In this document: piece by piece, positions 43,502 through 52,158 of the stretch | Layout: the number at the start of each line of letters is the position of its first letter | Position numbering within the stretch: the first letter of the stretch is position 1 | NCBI GenBank assembly: GCA_964620325.1 | Contig: CAZUIM010000007.1 | Location: 1 to 64,000, forward strand | Direction of reading: 5' to 3' | Source: CAZMYM01 sp964620325 | GTDB taxonomy: Bacteria > Bipolaricaulota > Bipolaricaulia > UBA7950 > UBA9294 | Length of the DNA: 64,000 bases | Notes under the pieces: model-generated | What the model was told of the DNA's origin: nothing | Databases searched by the model: none | The model's input: the letters and a program-made list of their open reading frames with translations, nothing else | Program-made: the position numbers and the translations under genes

Positions 43502-44398
43502 ATGCTCGAATCCCGGCTCGGCGAGATCGCGGCGATCGGGACCGCCCTCCTGTGGACGCTGACCTACGTTCAGTTCACGACGGCCGTGCGAAGGATCGGG
43601 CCGGCGGTGCTGAATCGGCTTCGGCTGCTGTTCGCCCTCCTTCTCCTCGTGTGTGCTCACGTCGCCGTCTATCGGACGCCACTTCCGTTCGACGCGGAGC
43701 TCTCACGGTGGGGGTGGATGGCCCTCTCCGGCGTGATCGGGTTTGCGATCTCCGACGCGTTCCTCTTTCGTGCATTCTTCCACATCGGGGCACACCGAAC
43801 GTCCTTGGTCATGTCGTTGGTGCCGCTCTGGAGTGCGCTGATGGCGTGGGGGCTTTTCGGGGAGACGCTCTCCTACGTGCAAATTGGCGCCGGTCTGCTG
43901 ACGATCGCCGGGGTCGCGCTGGTCGTTTCGTCGCGACGACGCGGCCCAGCGATCGAGGAAAAGCTCGCCCTCGGCGTTCTCTTCGCGCTCGGTGCTGTGG
44001 CGGCGCAGTCGTCGCGCTACATCCTCTGCGTCCAGGGGATGAGCGGAGGGTTCCCGCCTCTGTCGGCGAACGCTCTGCAGATTTTGGCGGCGACCGTCGC
44101 CGTCTGGGCGGTCGCGCTCGTTCGCGGCACGGCATCCTCGAGCTTCGGCGGTCTTCGAGATTCGGTTGCAGCAGGAACGACGGTCGGCGGAGCCTTCGCC
44201 GGGCCGTTCCTCGGCGTAACGCTCTCGCTGGTCGCCCTGACCCACGCCCCCGTCGGCATCGCATCGACGCTGATGGCGCTCGTCCCGGTCTTCCTCCTTC
44301 CGATCGCTCGGATCGTCTTCAAGGAGCCGATCACGTTGCGCGCGGTCTTCGGGACGGCCCTCGCCGTCGCCGGCGTCGCTCTCCTCTTCCTGGTGTAG
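43502..44398 (+). CDS. EamA/DMT-superfamily transporter
   Basis: This 298-residue protein has ten predicted membrane helices in two repeated halves (EamA domains). The first half contains GFAISDAFLFRAFFHIGAHR and LVPLWSALMAWGLFGETLS; the second ends with ASTLMALVPVFLLPIARIVFKEP. Members usually export or import amino acids and other metabolites. It starts 15 bases after tnaA, so it probably exchanges tryptophan, indole or a related amino acid. The substrate is inferred from context only. Confidence 0.82.
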   Translation: MLESRLGEIAAIGTALLWTLTYVQFTTAVRRIGPAVLNRLRLLFALLLLVCAHVAVYRTPLPFDAELSRWGWMALSGVIGFAISDAFLFRAFFHIGAHRTSLVMSLVPLWSALMAWGLFGETLSYVQIGAGLLTIAGVALVVSSRRRGPAIEEKLALGVLFALGAVAAQSSRYILCVQGMSGGFPPLSANALQILAATVAVWAVALVRGTASSSFGGLRDSVAAGTTVGGAFAGPFLGVTLSLVALTHAPVGIASTLMALVPVFLLPIARIVFKEPITLRAVFGTALAVAGVALLFLV

Positions 44399-44408
44399 GT
44401 ACGAGCAA

Positions 44409-44996
44409 CTAAAGGCCCTGCGGCTGCGTCCCCCGAACAAGGCGAGGCGGTTCGACGGTCAGATCGAGGATCGTCGACTCGGCTTCGCCCGTCCGGCCGA
44501 CGAGGATCAGATCGACGACTCCGAAGCGATCGATGATCTGGTCGATGTCGCGAAGAGGTGGCTCTCCCGCCCGGTTGACGCTTGTCCCGAAGATGGCGCG
44601 ATCGAGCTTCGCAAGTGTCGACAGGAAGAACGGATGATCCGGTACGCGGACCCCGACGACGCCGTCGATCGTCGCCGACGGCGGGGCGCCCGGCGCGGCG
44701 GGGAGAAGAAGCGTGTACGGGCCTGGCAGGAGCCGGCCGATCGCGTCTCGGGCCGACTCGGACGGCCGGGCGAATCGCGCGATCGAATCGACGCTCGGCA
44801 GGTGGAGGGTGAAGGGGCGTGTGGGATCGCGATCCTTCAACCGCCAGACGCTCTCGAGGGCACCGCCGTCCCAAGGGTTTCCACCGATACCGTAGACGGT
44901 GTCGGTCGGGAAGATGAATGTCTGTCCGGTCTCGAGCGCTGCGAGCAGCAACCTCGGGATCCGGGGATCGTCGGCCGGCAGAACGCGCGGGATCAT
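44409..44996 (-). CDS. Threonylcarbamoyl-AMP synthase (Sua5/YrdC family)
   Basis: This 195-residue YrdC/Sua5-type enzyme makes threonylcarbamoyl-adenylate for the t6A37 modification of ANN-reading tRNAs. The signature FPTDTVYGIGGN (about 29-40), the KDRDPTRPFTLHL segment with KR-type residues, and GPYTLLLPA are present. The C-terminal Sua5 domain is missing, so it is the short form. It overlaps ychF by four bases (ATGA); both genes relate to translation. Confidence 0.9.
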   Translation of the reverse strand: MIPRVLPADDPRIPRLLLAALETGQTFIFPTDTVYGIGGNPWDGGALESVWRLKDRDPTRPFTLHLPSVDSIARFARPSESARDAIGRLLPGPYTLLLPAAPGAPPSATIDGVVGVRVPDHPFFLSTLAKLDRAIFGTSVNRAGEPPLRDIDQIIDRFGVVDLILVGRTGEAESTILDLTVEPPRLVRGTQPQGL

Positions 44997-46084
44997 CCGG
45001 AGATGAAGTGGACGACGTCTCCGTCGGCGATCACGTAGTCGTGCCCGGCCCGGCGGACCTTCCCCGCTTCTCGGAGCACCCTTTCCGAGCCGGCGGTGAC
45101 GAGATCGTCGAAGGACATGATCTCGGCGAGAACGAATCGATCGGCGAAGTCCGAGTGGATCTTTCCACCGGCGGCCGGTGCGGTCGTCCCCTCGGTGACG
45201 GTCCAGGCTCTGACCTCGGGACCCTCGATGGTGTAGAAGGTTACGAGCCGGAGGAGTCGATACCCGGCGCTCACGAGTCCGTCGAGCCCGGTCTCGGCCA
45301 GGCCGTACTCCGCGAGGTACTTCGCTCGCTCCGCGCCGTCTCCGGCGACCTCGGCGATCTCCGCCTCGAGACGGCCCCGGATGATGACGGCCTCGGCGCC
45401 TCGATCGCGGGCCAGCCTCGACACGGCGGCCGAATGGTCGTTCTCACCGTTGTCTCCGACGTTGGCGACGAAGAGGGACGGCTTCGATGTCAGCGGCGAT
45501 GCGTCCCGGATCAGGTCCTCTAGGATCGGTTCGATCGGAATCGCCCGAACCGGCTCGCCGGAAGCGACCCGTTCGAGGAGGCGATCCCAAGCGGCGGCCC
45601 GTTGCGGGGCGCGTCTGTCGGCTCCCTTCTCTTCCTGGTGGAGGCGCGCGGCGATTCGCCCCAGGGTTTCGTGATCCTTGAGCAGAAGCTCCGTTTCGAC
45701 GATGTCGATGTCCCGACTTGGCTCGACATCTCCGGTGACGTGCGCAACGTTCGCGTCGGTGAAACAGCGGACGACGTGGCAGAGCGCGTCGACCGTTCGA
45801 ATCTGCGCGAGGAATTGGTTTCCCATTCCCTCTCCATCACTCGCGTGCTCGACGAGCCCGGCGATGTCGACGAACTCGAGGTGGGTCGGGACACGCTTCT
45901 TCGCCGGGTAGAGTTCGGCGAGGCGGTCGAGGCGTGAATCCGGAACAAAGACGGTTCCGAGGTTCGCCTCGATCGTGCTGAACGGGTAGGCCTCGACGCG
46001 CGCCCCGGCGTTCGCCAGCGCGTTGAAGATCGTCGACTTGCCCGCGTTCGGAAGCCCGACCAGGCCACACGTGAACCCCATCAT
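44993..46084 (-). CDS. ychF: YchF/OLA1-family ATPase
   Basis: This 363-residue Obg-related P-loop protein binds ribosomes and is usually ATP-preferring. G1 is GLVGLPNAGKST (about 7-18), the switch has YPFSTIEANLG and VDIAGLVEHASDGEGMGNQFL, and the specificity motif is NVGD (where GTPases have NKxD), typical of YchF. A coiled-coil insert and a C-terminal TGS-like domain (VRAWTVTEGTTAPAAGGKIH) follow. AAGGAG lies three bases before ATG 46084 and six before the next in-frame ATG at 46081, which may be the actual start. Confidence 0.95.
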   Translation of the reverse strand: MMGFTCGLVGLPNAGKSTIFNALANAGARVEAYPFSTIEANLGTVFVPDSRLDRLAELYPAKKRVPTHLEFVDIAGLVEHASDGEGMGNQFLAQIRTVDALCHVVRCFTDANVAHVTGDVEPSRDIDIVETELLLKDHETLGRIAARLHQEEKGADRRAPQRAAAWDRLLERVASGEPVRAIPIEPILEDLIRDASPLTSKPSLFVANVGDNGENDHSAAVSRLARDRGAEAVIIRGRLEAEIAEVAGDGAERAKYLAEYGLAETGLDGLVSAGYRLLRLVTFYTIEGPEVRAWTVTEGTTAPAAGGKIHSDFADRFVLAEIMSFDDLVTAGSERVLREAGKVRRAGHDYVIADGDVVHFISG

Positions 46085-46106
46085 TCACTCCTTCCTTCCG
46101 TCCGTG

Positions 46107-46135
46107 ACTATAGGAGCCGGTGCGGACCGGAGCAA
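46107..46135 (-). promoter_or_regulatory. Promoter of ychF-sua5
   Basis: On the minus strand, TTGCTC (46130-46135) and TATAGT (46107-46112, five of six) have a 17-base spacer, 22 bases before ATG 46084. The plus-strand lipoyl-domain gene starts divergently 70 bases away. Confidence 0.5.
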
Positions 46136-46181
46136 GATGACGTCGCTTGCAGTTTCGGCTAGACTGCGGCGGAGGAGGGGA

Positions 46182-46427
46182 ATGGGAGCGACGAACGAGA
46201 CGATACGACTTCCGGACATCGGAGACGTCGGCGAGGTTGTCGTAGTCGAGTGGTTGTTCGATCTCGGCGAACGGGTTTCCGAGGGAGACGACTTGGTCGA
46301 AGTGGAGACGGAGAAGACGTCCTTCGTCGTCCCGTCTCCGACGAGCGGACGGCTCCGGACGATTCGTGCGAAGGCGGGCGATCGGCTTCGGATCGGTGAG
46401 ATCCTTGGGGAGATCGAGCCGGGCTAG
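46182..46427 (+). CDS. Stand-alone lipoyl-domain protein
   Basis: This 81-residue protein consists of one complete lipoyl domain. The modified Lys is expected in VETEKTSF (about 46-53), followed by VPSPTSGRL. The fold and the ETEKTS turn match the E2 subunits of 2-oxoacid dehydrogenases more than GcvH. There is no E1-binding or catalytic domain. GGAGGAGGGG directly upstream sets ATG 46182. It overlaps lipB and leads the lipoate operon, so it is probably the local lipoylation substrate. A biotinyl domain is less likely, as MKM is absent. Confidence 0.8.
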   Translation: MGATNETIRLPDIGDVGEVVVVEWLFDLGERVSEGDDLVEVETEKTSFVVPSPTSGRLRTIRAKAGDRLRIGEILGEIEPG

Positions 46428-47097
46428 GCGAGCCGTCGTCCACGTACCGCTCGGGCGGGCGGCGTACGGCGACGTGCTCCGGCTCCAACGCGATCTACAG
46501 AGACGCCGTTCCGAAGGGCTGGTCGGCGATGTCGTCATCACCGTAGAGCACGATCCGGTCTTTACCGTCGGTAGGCGTGGCACGTACGAGAGCCTTCTCG
46601 TCTCGCGCCAACGACTGGATGCCGAGGGGATCGAGATCTTCGATGTGGAGCGGGGCGGGGACATCACGTACCACGGCCCGGGCCAGCTCGTCGTCTACCC
46701 GATCCTCGACCTGCGCGGATACGGCCGAGACATTCACGCGTACGTGGCACGGTTGGAGGAGGCGGCGATCCGAACCTTGGCTTCGTTCGGCATCGCTGCG
46801 GAGCGACGGACAGGGATGCCGGGTGTCTGGGTCGATGGGCGCAAGATCGCATCGATCGGCGTTCACGTGCGCCGTTGGGTGACGATTCACGGGCTCGCTC
46901 TGAACGTCGAGATCGAGAAAGCGCACTTCGGGATGATTCGACCGTGCGGACTTCAGATCGAGACGGTCTCGATCGCTGACCTCCTCGACCGACCGGTCGG
47001 TGTCGACGACGTGTCGAGCCGGTTCCTCTCCGGCGCATCCGCCCTCTTCGGCTGGTCGGTAAGGACGGGGAGCCGAGACGAAGTGGAAGGCGACTGA
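46405..47097 (+). CDS. lipB: Octanoyltransferase LipB
   Basis: LipB transfers octanoate from acyl carrier protein to lipoyl domains. The 230-residue product has the family motifs GGDITYHGPGQLVVYPILDL (about 85-104), the catalytic Lys in DGRKIASIGVHVRRW and the catalytic Cys in IRPCG. I chose TTG 46405, with GGTGAG four bases upstream. GTG 46396 is in frame; both lie inside the lipoyl-domain gene (23-base overlap). It ends one base before lipA. Confidence 0.92.
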   Translation: MGRSSRARRAVVHVPLGRAAYGDVLRLQRDLQRRRSEGLVGDVVITVEHDPVFTVGRRGTYESLLVSRQRLDAEGIEIFDVERGGDITYHGPGQLVVYPILDLRGYGRDIHAYVARLEEAAIRTLASFGIAAERRTGMPGVWVDGRKIASIGVHVRRWVTIHGLALNVEIEKAHFGMIRPCGLQIETVSIADLLDRPVGVDDVSSRFLSGASALFGWSVRTGSRDEVEGD

Positions 47098-47098
47098 G

Positions 47099-47974
47099 AT
47101 GTCGAAAGGACCGAGTTGGTTGAAGGTGCGAACTCCGACGCCGGCCCAGGCCACAGGGATTCGGCAGGTGCGCGAGACGCTCGATCGCCACCGCGTGCAC
47201 ACGATCTGCCAGGGCGCCCTCTGTCCAAACGCGGTCGAGTGCTGGGGGGCGAAGACGGCGACGTTCATGATCCTTGGTGAGGTCTGCTCGCGCGCCTGCC
47301 GATTCTGCGGGGTTCGAAGCGGGGCCCCCGGCGGCCGCGTCGATACGGGCGAGCCGGCTCGCGTCGCCGAGGCGGTCCTTGAACTCGGGCTTCGATACGT
47401 CGTCCTGACGTCGGTCGATCGAGACGATCTCGAAGATGGAGGGGCGGCGCTCTTTGCTGACACGATCGAGCGGGTGAAGCGACGATCGCCGGGGGTTATC
47501 GTGGAGGCGCTCATCCCCGATTTCACCGGTGACGTTGGAGCGCTGAACCGGGTCGCTGCCAGCGGGGCGGACGTGATCGGCCACAACGTCGAAACGGTCG
47601 AGTCGTTGACGCCCGACTGTCGAGACCGGCGGGCCAGCTATCGACAATCACTCGATGTGCTGCGACATCTGAGCAGTTCAGACGTGCCGGGAGGAATCGT
47701 GAAGAGCGGCATGATGGTCGGACTGGGAGAGGGAACGGACGAGATTCTCGCCACATTCGACGACCTGCATGGGGCCGGGGTTCGGATTCTGACGGTCGGC
47801 CAGTACTTGCGGCCGACGCCGGAGGCAATCCCGGTCGTTCGTCACGTTCCACCGGAGGAGTTCGACAGGCTGGCGGAGGCGGCGAGGGCACGTGGGATTC
47901 CGGCGGTCGTCGCCGGACCGCTCGTTCGCAGTTCGTATCACGCGGAGGAGGCGTACCGCGAGGCATGCGGCTGA
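47099..47974 (+). CDS. lipA: Lipoyl synthase LipA
   Basis: LipA is a radical-SAM enzyme that inserts two sulfurs into the octanoyl group. It has 291 residues. The auxiliary cluster Cys set is CQGALCPNAVEC (about 37-48), the radical-SAM set is CSRACRFC (about 63-70) and the C-terminal RSSYHAEE includes the RSSY serine ligand. It overlaps the LplA-like gene by ten bases. Together with LipB it completes lipoate biosynthesis in this operon. Confidence 0.97.
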   Translation: MSKGPSWLKVRTPTPAQATGIRQVRETLDRHRVHTICQGALCPNAVECWGAKTATFMILGEVCSRACRFCGVRSGAPGGRVDTGEPARVAEAVLELGLRYVVLTSVDRDDLEDGGAALFADTIERVKRRSPGVIVEALIPDFTGDVGALNRVAASGADVIGHNVETVESLTPDCRDRRASYRQSLDVLRHLSSSDVPGGIVKSGMMVGLGEGTDEILATFDDLHGAGVRILTVGQYLRPTPEAIPVVRHVPPEEFDRLAEAARARGIPAVVAGPLVRSSYHAEEAYREACG

Positions 47975-48699
47975 TCGTCGACCTCATCCCCAGCGACCCG
48001 CGGTTCGGACTGGCGCTCGACGAGGCGTTGTTCGAGTCCGTCGTTCGGGGCGGGGATGGGATCCTGCGGGTCTGGATCGATCGGCTCGCTGTGATTGTCG
48101 GACGATCGCAGAGCCTCGCGGCCGAGGTCGATCTGGCGCAAGCCCGGCGAGAAGGTATCCGTGTCCTCCGGCGGATCAGCGGCGGCGGAACGGTCGTTCA
48201 CTACCGGGGGAACTTGAACGTCTCCGCGATCGCCGCGACCGGGGCGGTCGGGTCCGTCGCCGCCGCGTTCAGTCGGCTCGGCGCCGCGATCGTTGACGGG
48301 CTGTCGACGTTGGGGTTGCTGGCCGACGTTTCCGGGAACCGACTGTCGATCTGCGGGCGGAAGATTGGAGGTGCGGCACAGGCCCGTCGTGGGGCGGCCG
48401 TCCTGTATCACAGTACAGTTCTCGTATTCCCGCCGGAACGGCCGATCGAATCGCTCCTCCTCGCCCATCGGCCAGGATATCGTCCGGTGGGGGTCGCGTC
48501 GCGTCCCGAGTCGATGACGACCCTGTCGGAAGTCCTCGGTCGGTCGGTCGCCGTGGGGGAAGCGGCATCGGCGATCGTTTCGGGACTCGCGTCGGCTTTC
48601 CGTTGCGACGAGGCGGCGGTCAGCGTCGACGAAGCGGCGAGGGCCGCGGGCTTGGCGGAGAAGAAGTACGGGAGTTGGCAGTGGAACGCCTCTCGGTGA
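47965..48699 (+). CDS. Lipoate-protein ligase A-like protein
   Basis: This 244-residue member of the BPL/LplA/LipB superfamily has the lipoate-binding segment RRISGGGTVVHYRGNLN (about 68-84) and KIGGAAQARR with the conserved Lys (about 134). It lacks the C-terminal accessory domain of E. coli LplA, so it might be an octanoyltransferase (LipM-like), an amidotransferase (LipL-like) or a two-part ligase. Having both LipB and this gene suggests either salvage or relay between lipoyl domains. It overlaps lipA and DUF501. Confidence 0.78.
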   Translation: MRLIVDLIPSDPRFGLALDEALFESVVRGGDGILRVWIDRLAVIVGRSQSLAAEVDLAQARREGIRVLRRISGGGTVVHYRGNLNVSAIAATGAVGSVAAAFSRLGAAIVDGLSTLGLLADVSGNRLSICGRKIGGAAQARRGAAVLYHSTVLVFPPERPIESLLLAHRPGYRPVGVASRPESMTTLSEVLGRSVAVGEAASAIVSGLASAFRCDEAAVSVDEAARAAGLAEKKYGSWQWNASR

Positions 48700-49244
48700 G
48701 GGACAAACGGACGATCACCCTCCAAATCGGGCGGACGCCCCGGGGGCTGTCGGCGATTTCGCGTCGTTGCAGGTACGGATTCCCTCAGGTCATTCGCGTT
48801 CATCCGATCGTCGACGCGGTACCGTTTCCGACGCTCTACTGGCTGACGTGTCCGTTTCTCACCCGGAGGATCGACCGGCTTGAGGCGGGAGGCTGGATCG
48901 GCCGGCTCGAGCAGCGTCTCGGATCGGATCCGGGTCTGCAAGCTCGGCTTCGTGTCGCGCGAGAGGCGTACATCCGGGAGCGATACGCCCTGCTCTCCGA
49001 GGCGGAGCGAAGGGAAGTCGACGCACGGGGGTGGGAGGAGAATCTGCTCGGGAGAGGGATCGGTGGGATTGCTGAGGCGAATCGGATCAAGTGCCTGCAC
49101 CTGCATGTGGCCCACGCCTTGGTGGCGGAGAACCCCGTCGGTGCCCTCGTTCTCGGGATACTGGATCGGGCGGAGTGTCCGGCCGAAGAAGTGATCTGCT
49201 CCACCCGGGGGCGGGTGGAGCAGATCGATCAGATCAATCGATAA
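48681..49244 (+). CDS. DUF501-family protein
   Basis: This 187-residue protein matches the DUF501 pattern by eye: IGRTPRGLSAISRRCRYGFPQ near the start, FPTLYWLTCPFL, then RLEAGGWIGRLEQRL and a C-terminal GIGG-xx-KCLHLHVAHAL. The conserved KCLHxHxA His/Cys set suggests metal binding or catalysis, but no function is established. GTG 48681 follows GGGAG (six bases). A GTG at 48696 overlapping the previous stop is an alternative. It is the last gene of the lipoate operon. Confidence 0.8.
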   Translation: MERLSVRDKRTITLQIGRTPRGLSAISRRCRYGFPQVIRVHPIVDAVPFPTLYWLTCPFLTRRIDRLEAGGWIGRLEQRLGSDPGLQARLRVAREAYIRERYALLSEAERREVDARGWEENLLGRGIGGIAEANRIKCLHLHVAHALVAENPVGALVLGILDRAECPAEEVICSTRGRVEQIDQINR

Positions 49245-49269
49245 GCGCTCGGCCCGATAGGTCTCGCCC

Positions 49270-51606
49270 TTACGGATCCGCGTGGACCAACGGCGGCTTG
49301 TTGACGTTCGCAACGTGGACGCAGAGCGTGTCGGTCGCGGTCAGTCCGCACGTGTCGGTCACGGTCAGCTTGACGACGAGATCGATCCCCTCGCAGACGT
49401 CGATGATCGGCGCAGTGAAGATCGGCGCGGTCGTGCGGGCGTCGGAGAGGACTCCGGCCGACGCTGTCCACGCGAAGACGAGGCGATCGCCGTCTGGGTC
49501 GGTGACGTCCGGCGTCAGTCGGATGCTCTCGCCCTCGTTGATCGTGATCGACGGGCCGAGCTCGACCCTCGGTGGACCGTTCACGTTTCGGACGGTGACG
49601 ATCACCGAATCAGACGCGGACAGCCCGCACGGATCGACGACCGTGAGCTGGATCTTGATCGCCTCCCCGTCGCAGCAGCCCGTTGCAGGGGCGGTGAAGA
49701 TTGGGTTCGACGGGTCGGAGGTATCGATCGTGCCGCCGCTGATCGACCAGCGGTACGTGAGGTCCTCGCATTCTGGGTCGTTGACCATCGGCGACAGCCG
49801 GACGGTTTCGCATTCGTCGATTGCGAAGTCCGGCCCGAGATCGACGCTCGGCGCCCGATTTACGTTCCGCACGCGAACGACGACCGAATCACAGACGGTG
49901 GCCCCGCAGGGGTCGACGACGGAGAGCGTGAGCGTCACCGTCGCGCCACCGCAGTCGTCGATCATCGGGGCGTGGAACACGGGTCGCAGCGCCGACGGAT
50001 CATCGAAGCTGCCGGTCCCGGTTGCCACCGCCCATCGGTAGGTGAGTTCGTCGCCGTCAGCATCGTGTGCGACCGCCTGAAGCGTGATCGAGGTTCCTTC
50101 GTCTACGCACAGGTCCCTCCCGGCATCCGCAACCGGGGTGTGGTTGACGTTGTTGATGCGCAGGACGAAGGCGTCGCTGGCGGACGCGCCGCAGCTGTCG
50201 ATCGCCGTCAGGGTGACGTCGACGTCGATCCCTTCGCATCCATCGAGGATCGGCGCCGTGTACAGCGGGTCGAGCGACGTCCGATCGTCGAACGTGCCCG
50301 CACTCGCCCCCCAGAAGACCTGCGTTACGTTGCAGTCGGAGTCCGATACGACCCCGTGCAGCCGGATCGAGTCCCCTTCGTTGAGCGTCTTGGCGTCGAG
50401 CGGCGGGCCGGCCGGCGTCACAGTCGCCGGGGGAGTGCACGGCCTCTCAACCGGAGCCGGACATACGGGAGCCGGAGCGCACTGCGGGGTGCACATCTCG
50501 CAGTGCGACGCGGTCACGTGTCCTTCGAGGAGGACGTCGGCCGCGTCGGTCGAGTAGAGACGGTCGTTCCCCATTCCGCCGAGGAGAACGTCGCGTCCAG
50601 GTCCCCCGTCGAGGACGTCGTCGCCGGACTCTCCCTCGAGGGAGTCGTTTCCGGCACCGCCGCAGAGGAGGTCGTTTCCGGAGCCGCCGAAGAGAAGGTC
50701 GTCGCCTTCTCCGCCGTCGAGCATGTCGTTCCCGGGTCCGCCCTCCAGAATGTCCGAACCGTCTCCGCCGATCAGCACGTCGTTCCCACCGAGGCCGATG
50801 AGGAAGTCGTCCCCGCCGTAGCCGAAGATGAGATCGTTCTGGTCGGTCCCGTAGAGACGGTCATCGCCTTCGGTTCCGTGGATGATGTTCGTGACCCCGA
50901 GGCACGCGTACTCCGCCGGGATCCCCGACGGGCGAATCTCAGGAAGCGTGACCGCGTCTCCGTCCGATCCGACGGCGGCGAACAGCGCATCGAGCAGGGC
51001 GGAGGCCTCGCGGACACTCCAGTAGCTCCCTCCGGTGTCGGTCGCCAGGGAACGAAGCGTGTCGCCGGCTTCGTCCTCGATGTCAATCCCGACGACCTGG
51101 ACCGTGATCGGAGGCGACATGGTCGCCAGCATCCGTGCGATGACGTCGTAGTCGCCACCGCAATTGCCTTCCCCGTCGCTGACCAGGATGATCGTTCCGC
51201 CGTCGACGAGCTCGTTCGCCGCGACGATCAGCGAGTCCACCAGAGGGGTCTTCCCCTCCGCCTCAACCTGTTCGAAGGCGGCGATCATCTCGTTCCGAAT
51301 CGAGGCGGAGAAGGGTGCCAGCGCGTAGAGAAGTTCGATGTCCTGACAGCTCTCGACCTCGTTTCGGTAGTTGATCCGATGCCCGTAGATCATCAGCCCG
51401 ACGTTCCCCTGCTCCGGCAGGCCGAGCAAGAGGTCGCCGAGGGCCGACTTCGCCGCCGCGATTCGTGTGTCGGCATCGAACGGCTTGTTCATGCTGTTCG
51501 ATGCATCAAGGATGAAGACAAGATTCTCTGGTGCTGCGCCGGCGGCGAGTGCGACCGAGCAGGCCACGAGAGCGGTCACCGCCAGCCTGAGCAATCGAGT
51601 CCGCAT
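49270..51606 (-). CDS. Secreted vWA / RTX / Cys-containing repeat protein
   Basis: This is a 778-residue exported protein. Residues 1-24 are a signal peptide. A von Willebrand A domain covers about 28-210 with the MIDAS start DASNS (34-38). A calcium-binding RTX block covers about 243-355, with roughly a dozen GGxGxDxL-type nonapeptides. A Cys/Pro linker (369-391) has CEMC and repeated APxC/PC units. Four beta-sandwich repeats of 93-95 residues end at NVN (486, 581, 674, 767); each has a DxC and a DxCG Cys. AAGGAGG lies seven bases before ATG 51606. It is probably a surface adhesin. Export could be Sec, given the signal, although RTX proteins usually use type I. Confidence 0.82.
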   Translation of the reverse strand: MRTRLLRLAVTALVACSVALAAGAAPENLVFILDASNSMNKPFDADTRIAAAKSALGDLLLGLPEQGNVGLMIYGHRINYRNEVESCQDIELLYALAPFSASIRNEMIAAFEQVEAEGKTPLVDSLIVAANELVDGGTIILVSDGEGNCGGDYDVIARMLATMSPPITVQVVGIDIEDEAGDTLRSLATDTGGSYWSVREASALLDALFAAVGSDGDAVTLPEIRPSGIPAEYACLGVTNIIHGTEGDDRLYGTDQNDLIFGYGGDDFLIGLGGNDVLIGGDGSDILEGGPGNDMLDGGEGDDLLFGGSGNDLLCGGAGNDSLEGESGDDVLDGGPGRDVLLGGMGNDRLYSTDAADVLLEGHVTASHCEMCTPQCAPAPVCPAPVERPCTPPATVTPAGPPLDAKTLNEGDSIRLHGVVSDSDCNVTQVFWGASAGTFDDRTSLDPLYTAPILDGCEGIDVDVTLTAIDSCGASASDAFVLRINNVNHTPVADAGRDLCVDEGTSITLQAVAHDADGDELTYRWAVATGTGSFDDPSALRPVFHAPMIDDCGGATVTLTLSVVDPCGATVCDSVVVRVRNVNRAPSVDLGPDFAIDECETVRLSPMVNDPECEDLTYRWSISGGTIDTSDPSNPIFTAPATGCCDGEAIKIQLTVVDPCGLSASDSVIVTVRNVNGPPRVELGPSITINEGESIRLTPDVTDPDGDRLVFAWTASAGVLSDARTTAPIFTAPIIDVCEGIDLVVKLTVTDTCGLTATDTLCVHVANVNKPPLVHADP

Positions 51607-51687
51607 TTTCGTACCTCCTTACCGATTGATCCGACAAGTGCTGCGGCAATTCTAGCCGATTGAGGGGGCCGGATACTGTGATCTGGA

Positions 51688-52158
51688 TTACAGATTGAGC
51701 GATGGGTTCGATGCTTCGTCTGCGACGGCCTCGAGGAGCTCTCGTCGACGGCCGGTCGGAATCAGCGCCCGCACCATGCCACGGCGCATGTGACCGCATC
51801 CGACCACGTCCCCGTGGTACGCGAGGGCGACGTGCCCATCGGAACCGTCGACCGCGAGTTGCCGACCGAGGAGAAGGTCCTTCAAATCGTCGACGCCGAG
51901 TTCGATCCGGCCGCCGGTCACCCGATCGGCGAGGAGTATCAGGAAGCTCGACGTCGGTCTGGGCCCCTTCGGTGTTCGCCGAAGGATGCGCAGTCCGGTC
52001 GGTCGGCGGGCCGGGATGTCCGGCGGGGGGCTTTCGCTTGCGGCCCATACGTCGTCACCGTGTTGTTCGATTCGCAGAGCATCGAAGGTCGATCGATCGA
52101 CGCCGAACCGCTCGACGAAGAACGTGATCATCTCCTCACGAAGTCGGTCGTTCGACAC
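51688..52158 (-). CDS. RsmF C-terminal-like PUA domain protein (NOL1/NOP2/fmu companion)
   Basis: This 156-residue protein resembles the separately encoded C-terminal part of RsmF-type rRNA methyltransferases (COG3270 type). It has an N-terminal FFVERFGVDRSTFDALRI helix region, then GLRILRRTPKGPRPTSSFLILL and a PUA-like ending (YHGDVVGCGHMRRG, ALIPTGRRRELLEAV). It probably binds rRNA. GTG 52158 lies inside the end of the methyltransferase gene, so the two are coupled and form a split enzyme. Confidence 0.7.
   Translation of the reverse strand: MSNDRLREEMITFFVERFGVDRSTFDALRIEQHGDDVWAASESPPPDIPARRPTGLRILRRTPKGPRPTSSFLILLADRVTGGRIELGVDDLKDLLLGRQLAVDGSDGHVALAYHGDVVGCGHMRRGMVRALIPTGRRRELLEAVADEASNPSLNL

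Noticed and set aside
50550..50900. A repeat array resembling a CRISPR or minisatellite
   Set aside because: The repeats encode RTX nonapeptides in frame, vary at third positions and have no spacers.
49282..51663. A 793-codon plus-strand frame opposite the vWA/RTX gene
   Set aside because: It mirrors the repeats of the real gene and has no recognisable motif or ribosome binding site.
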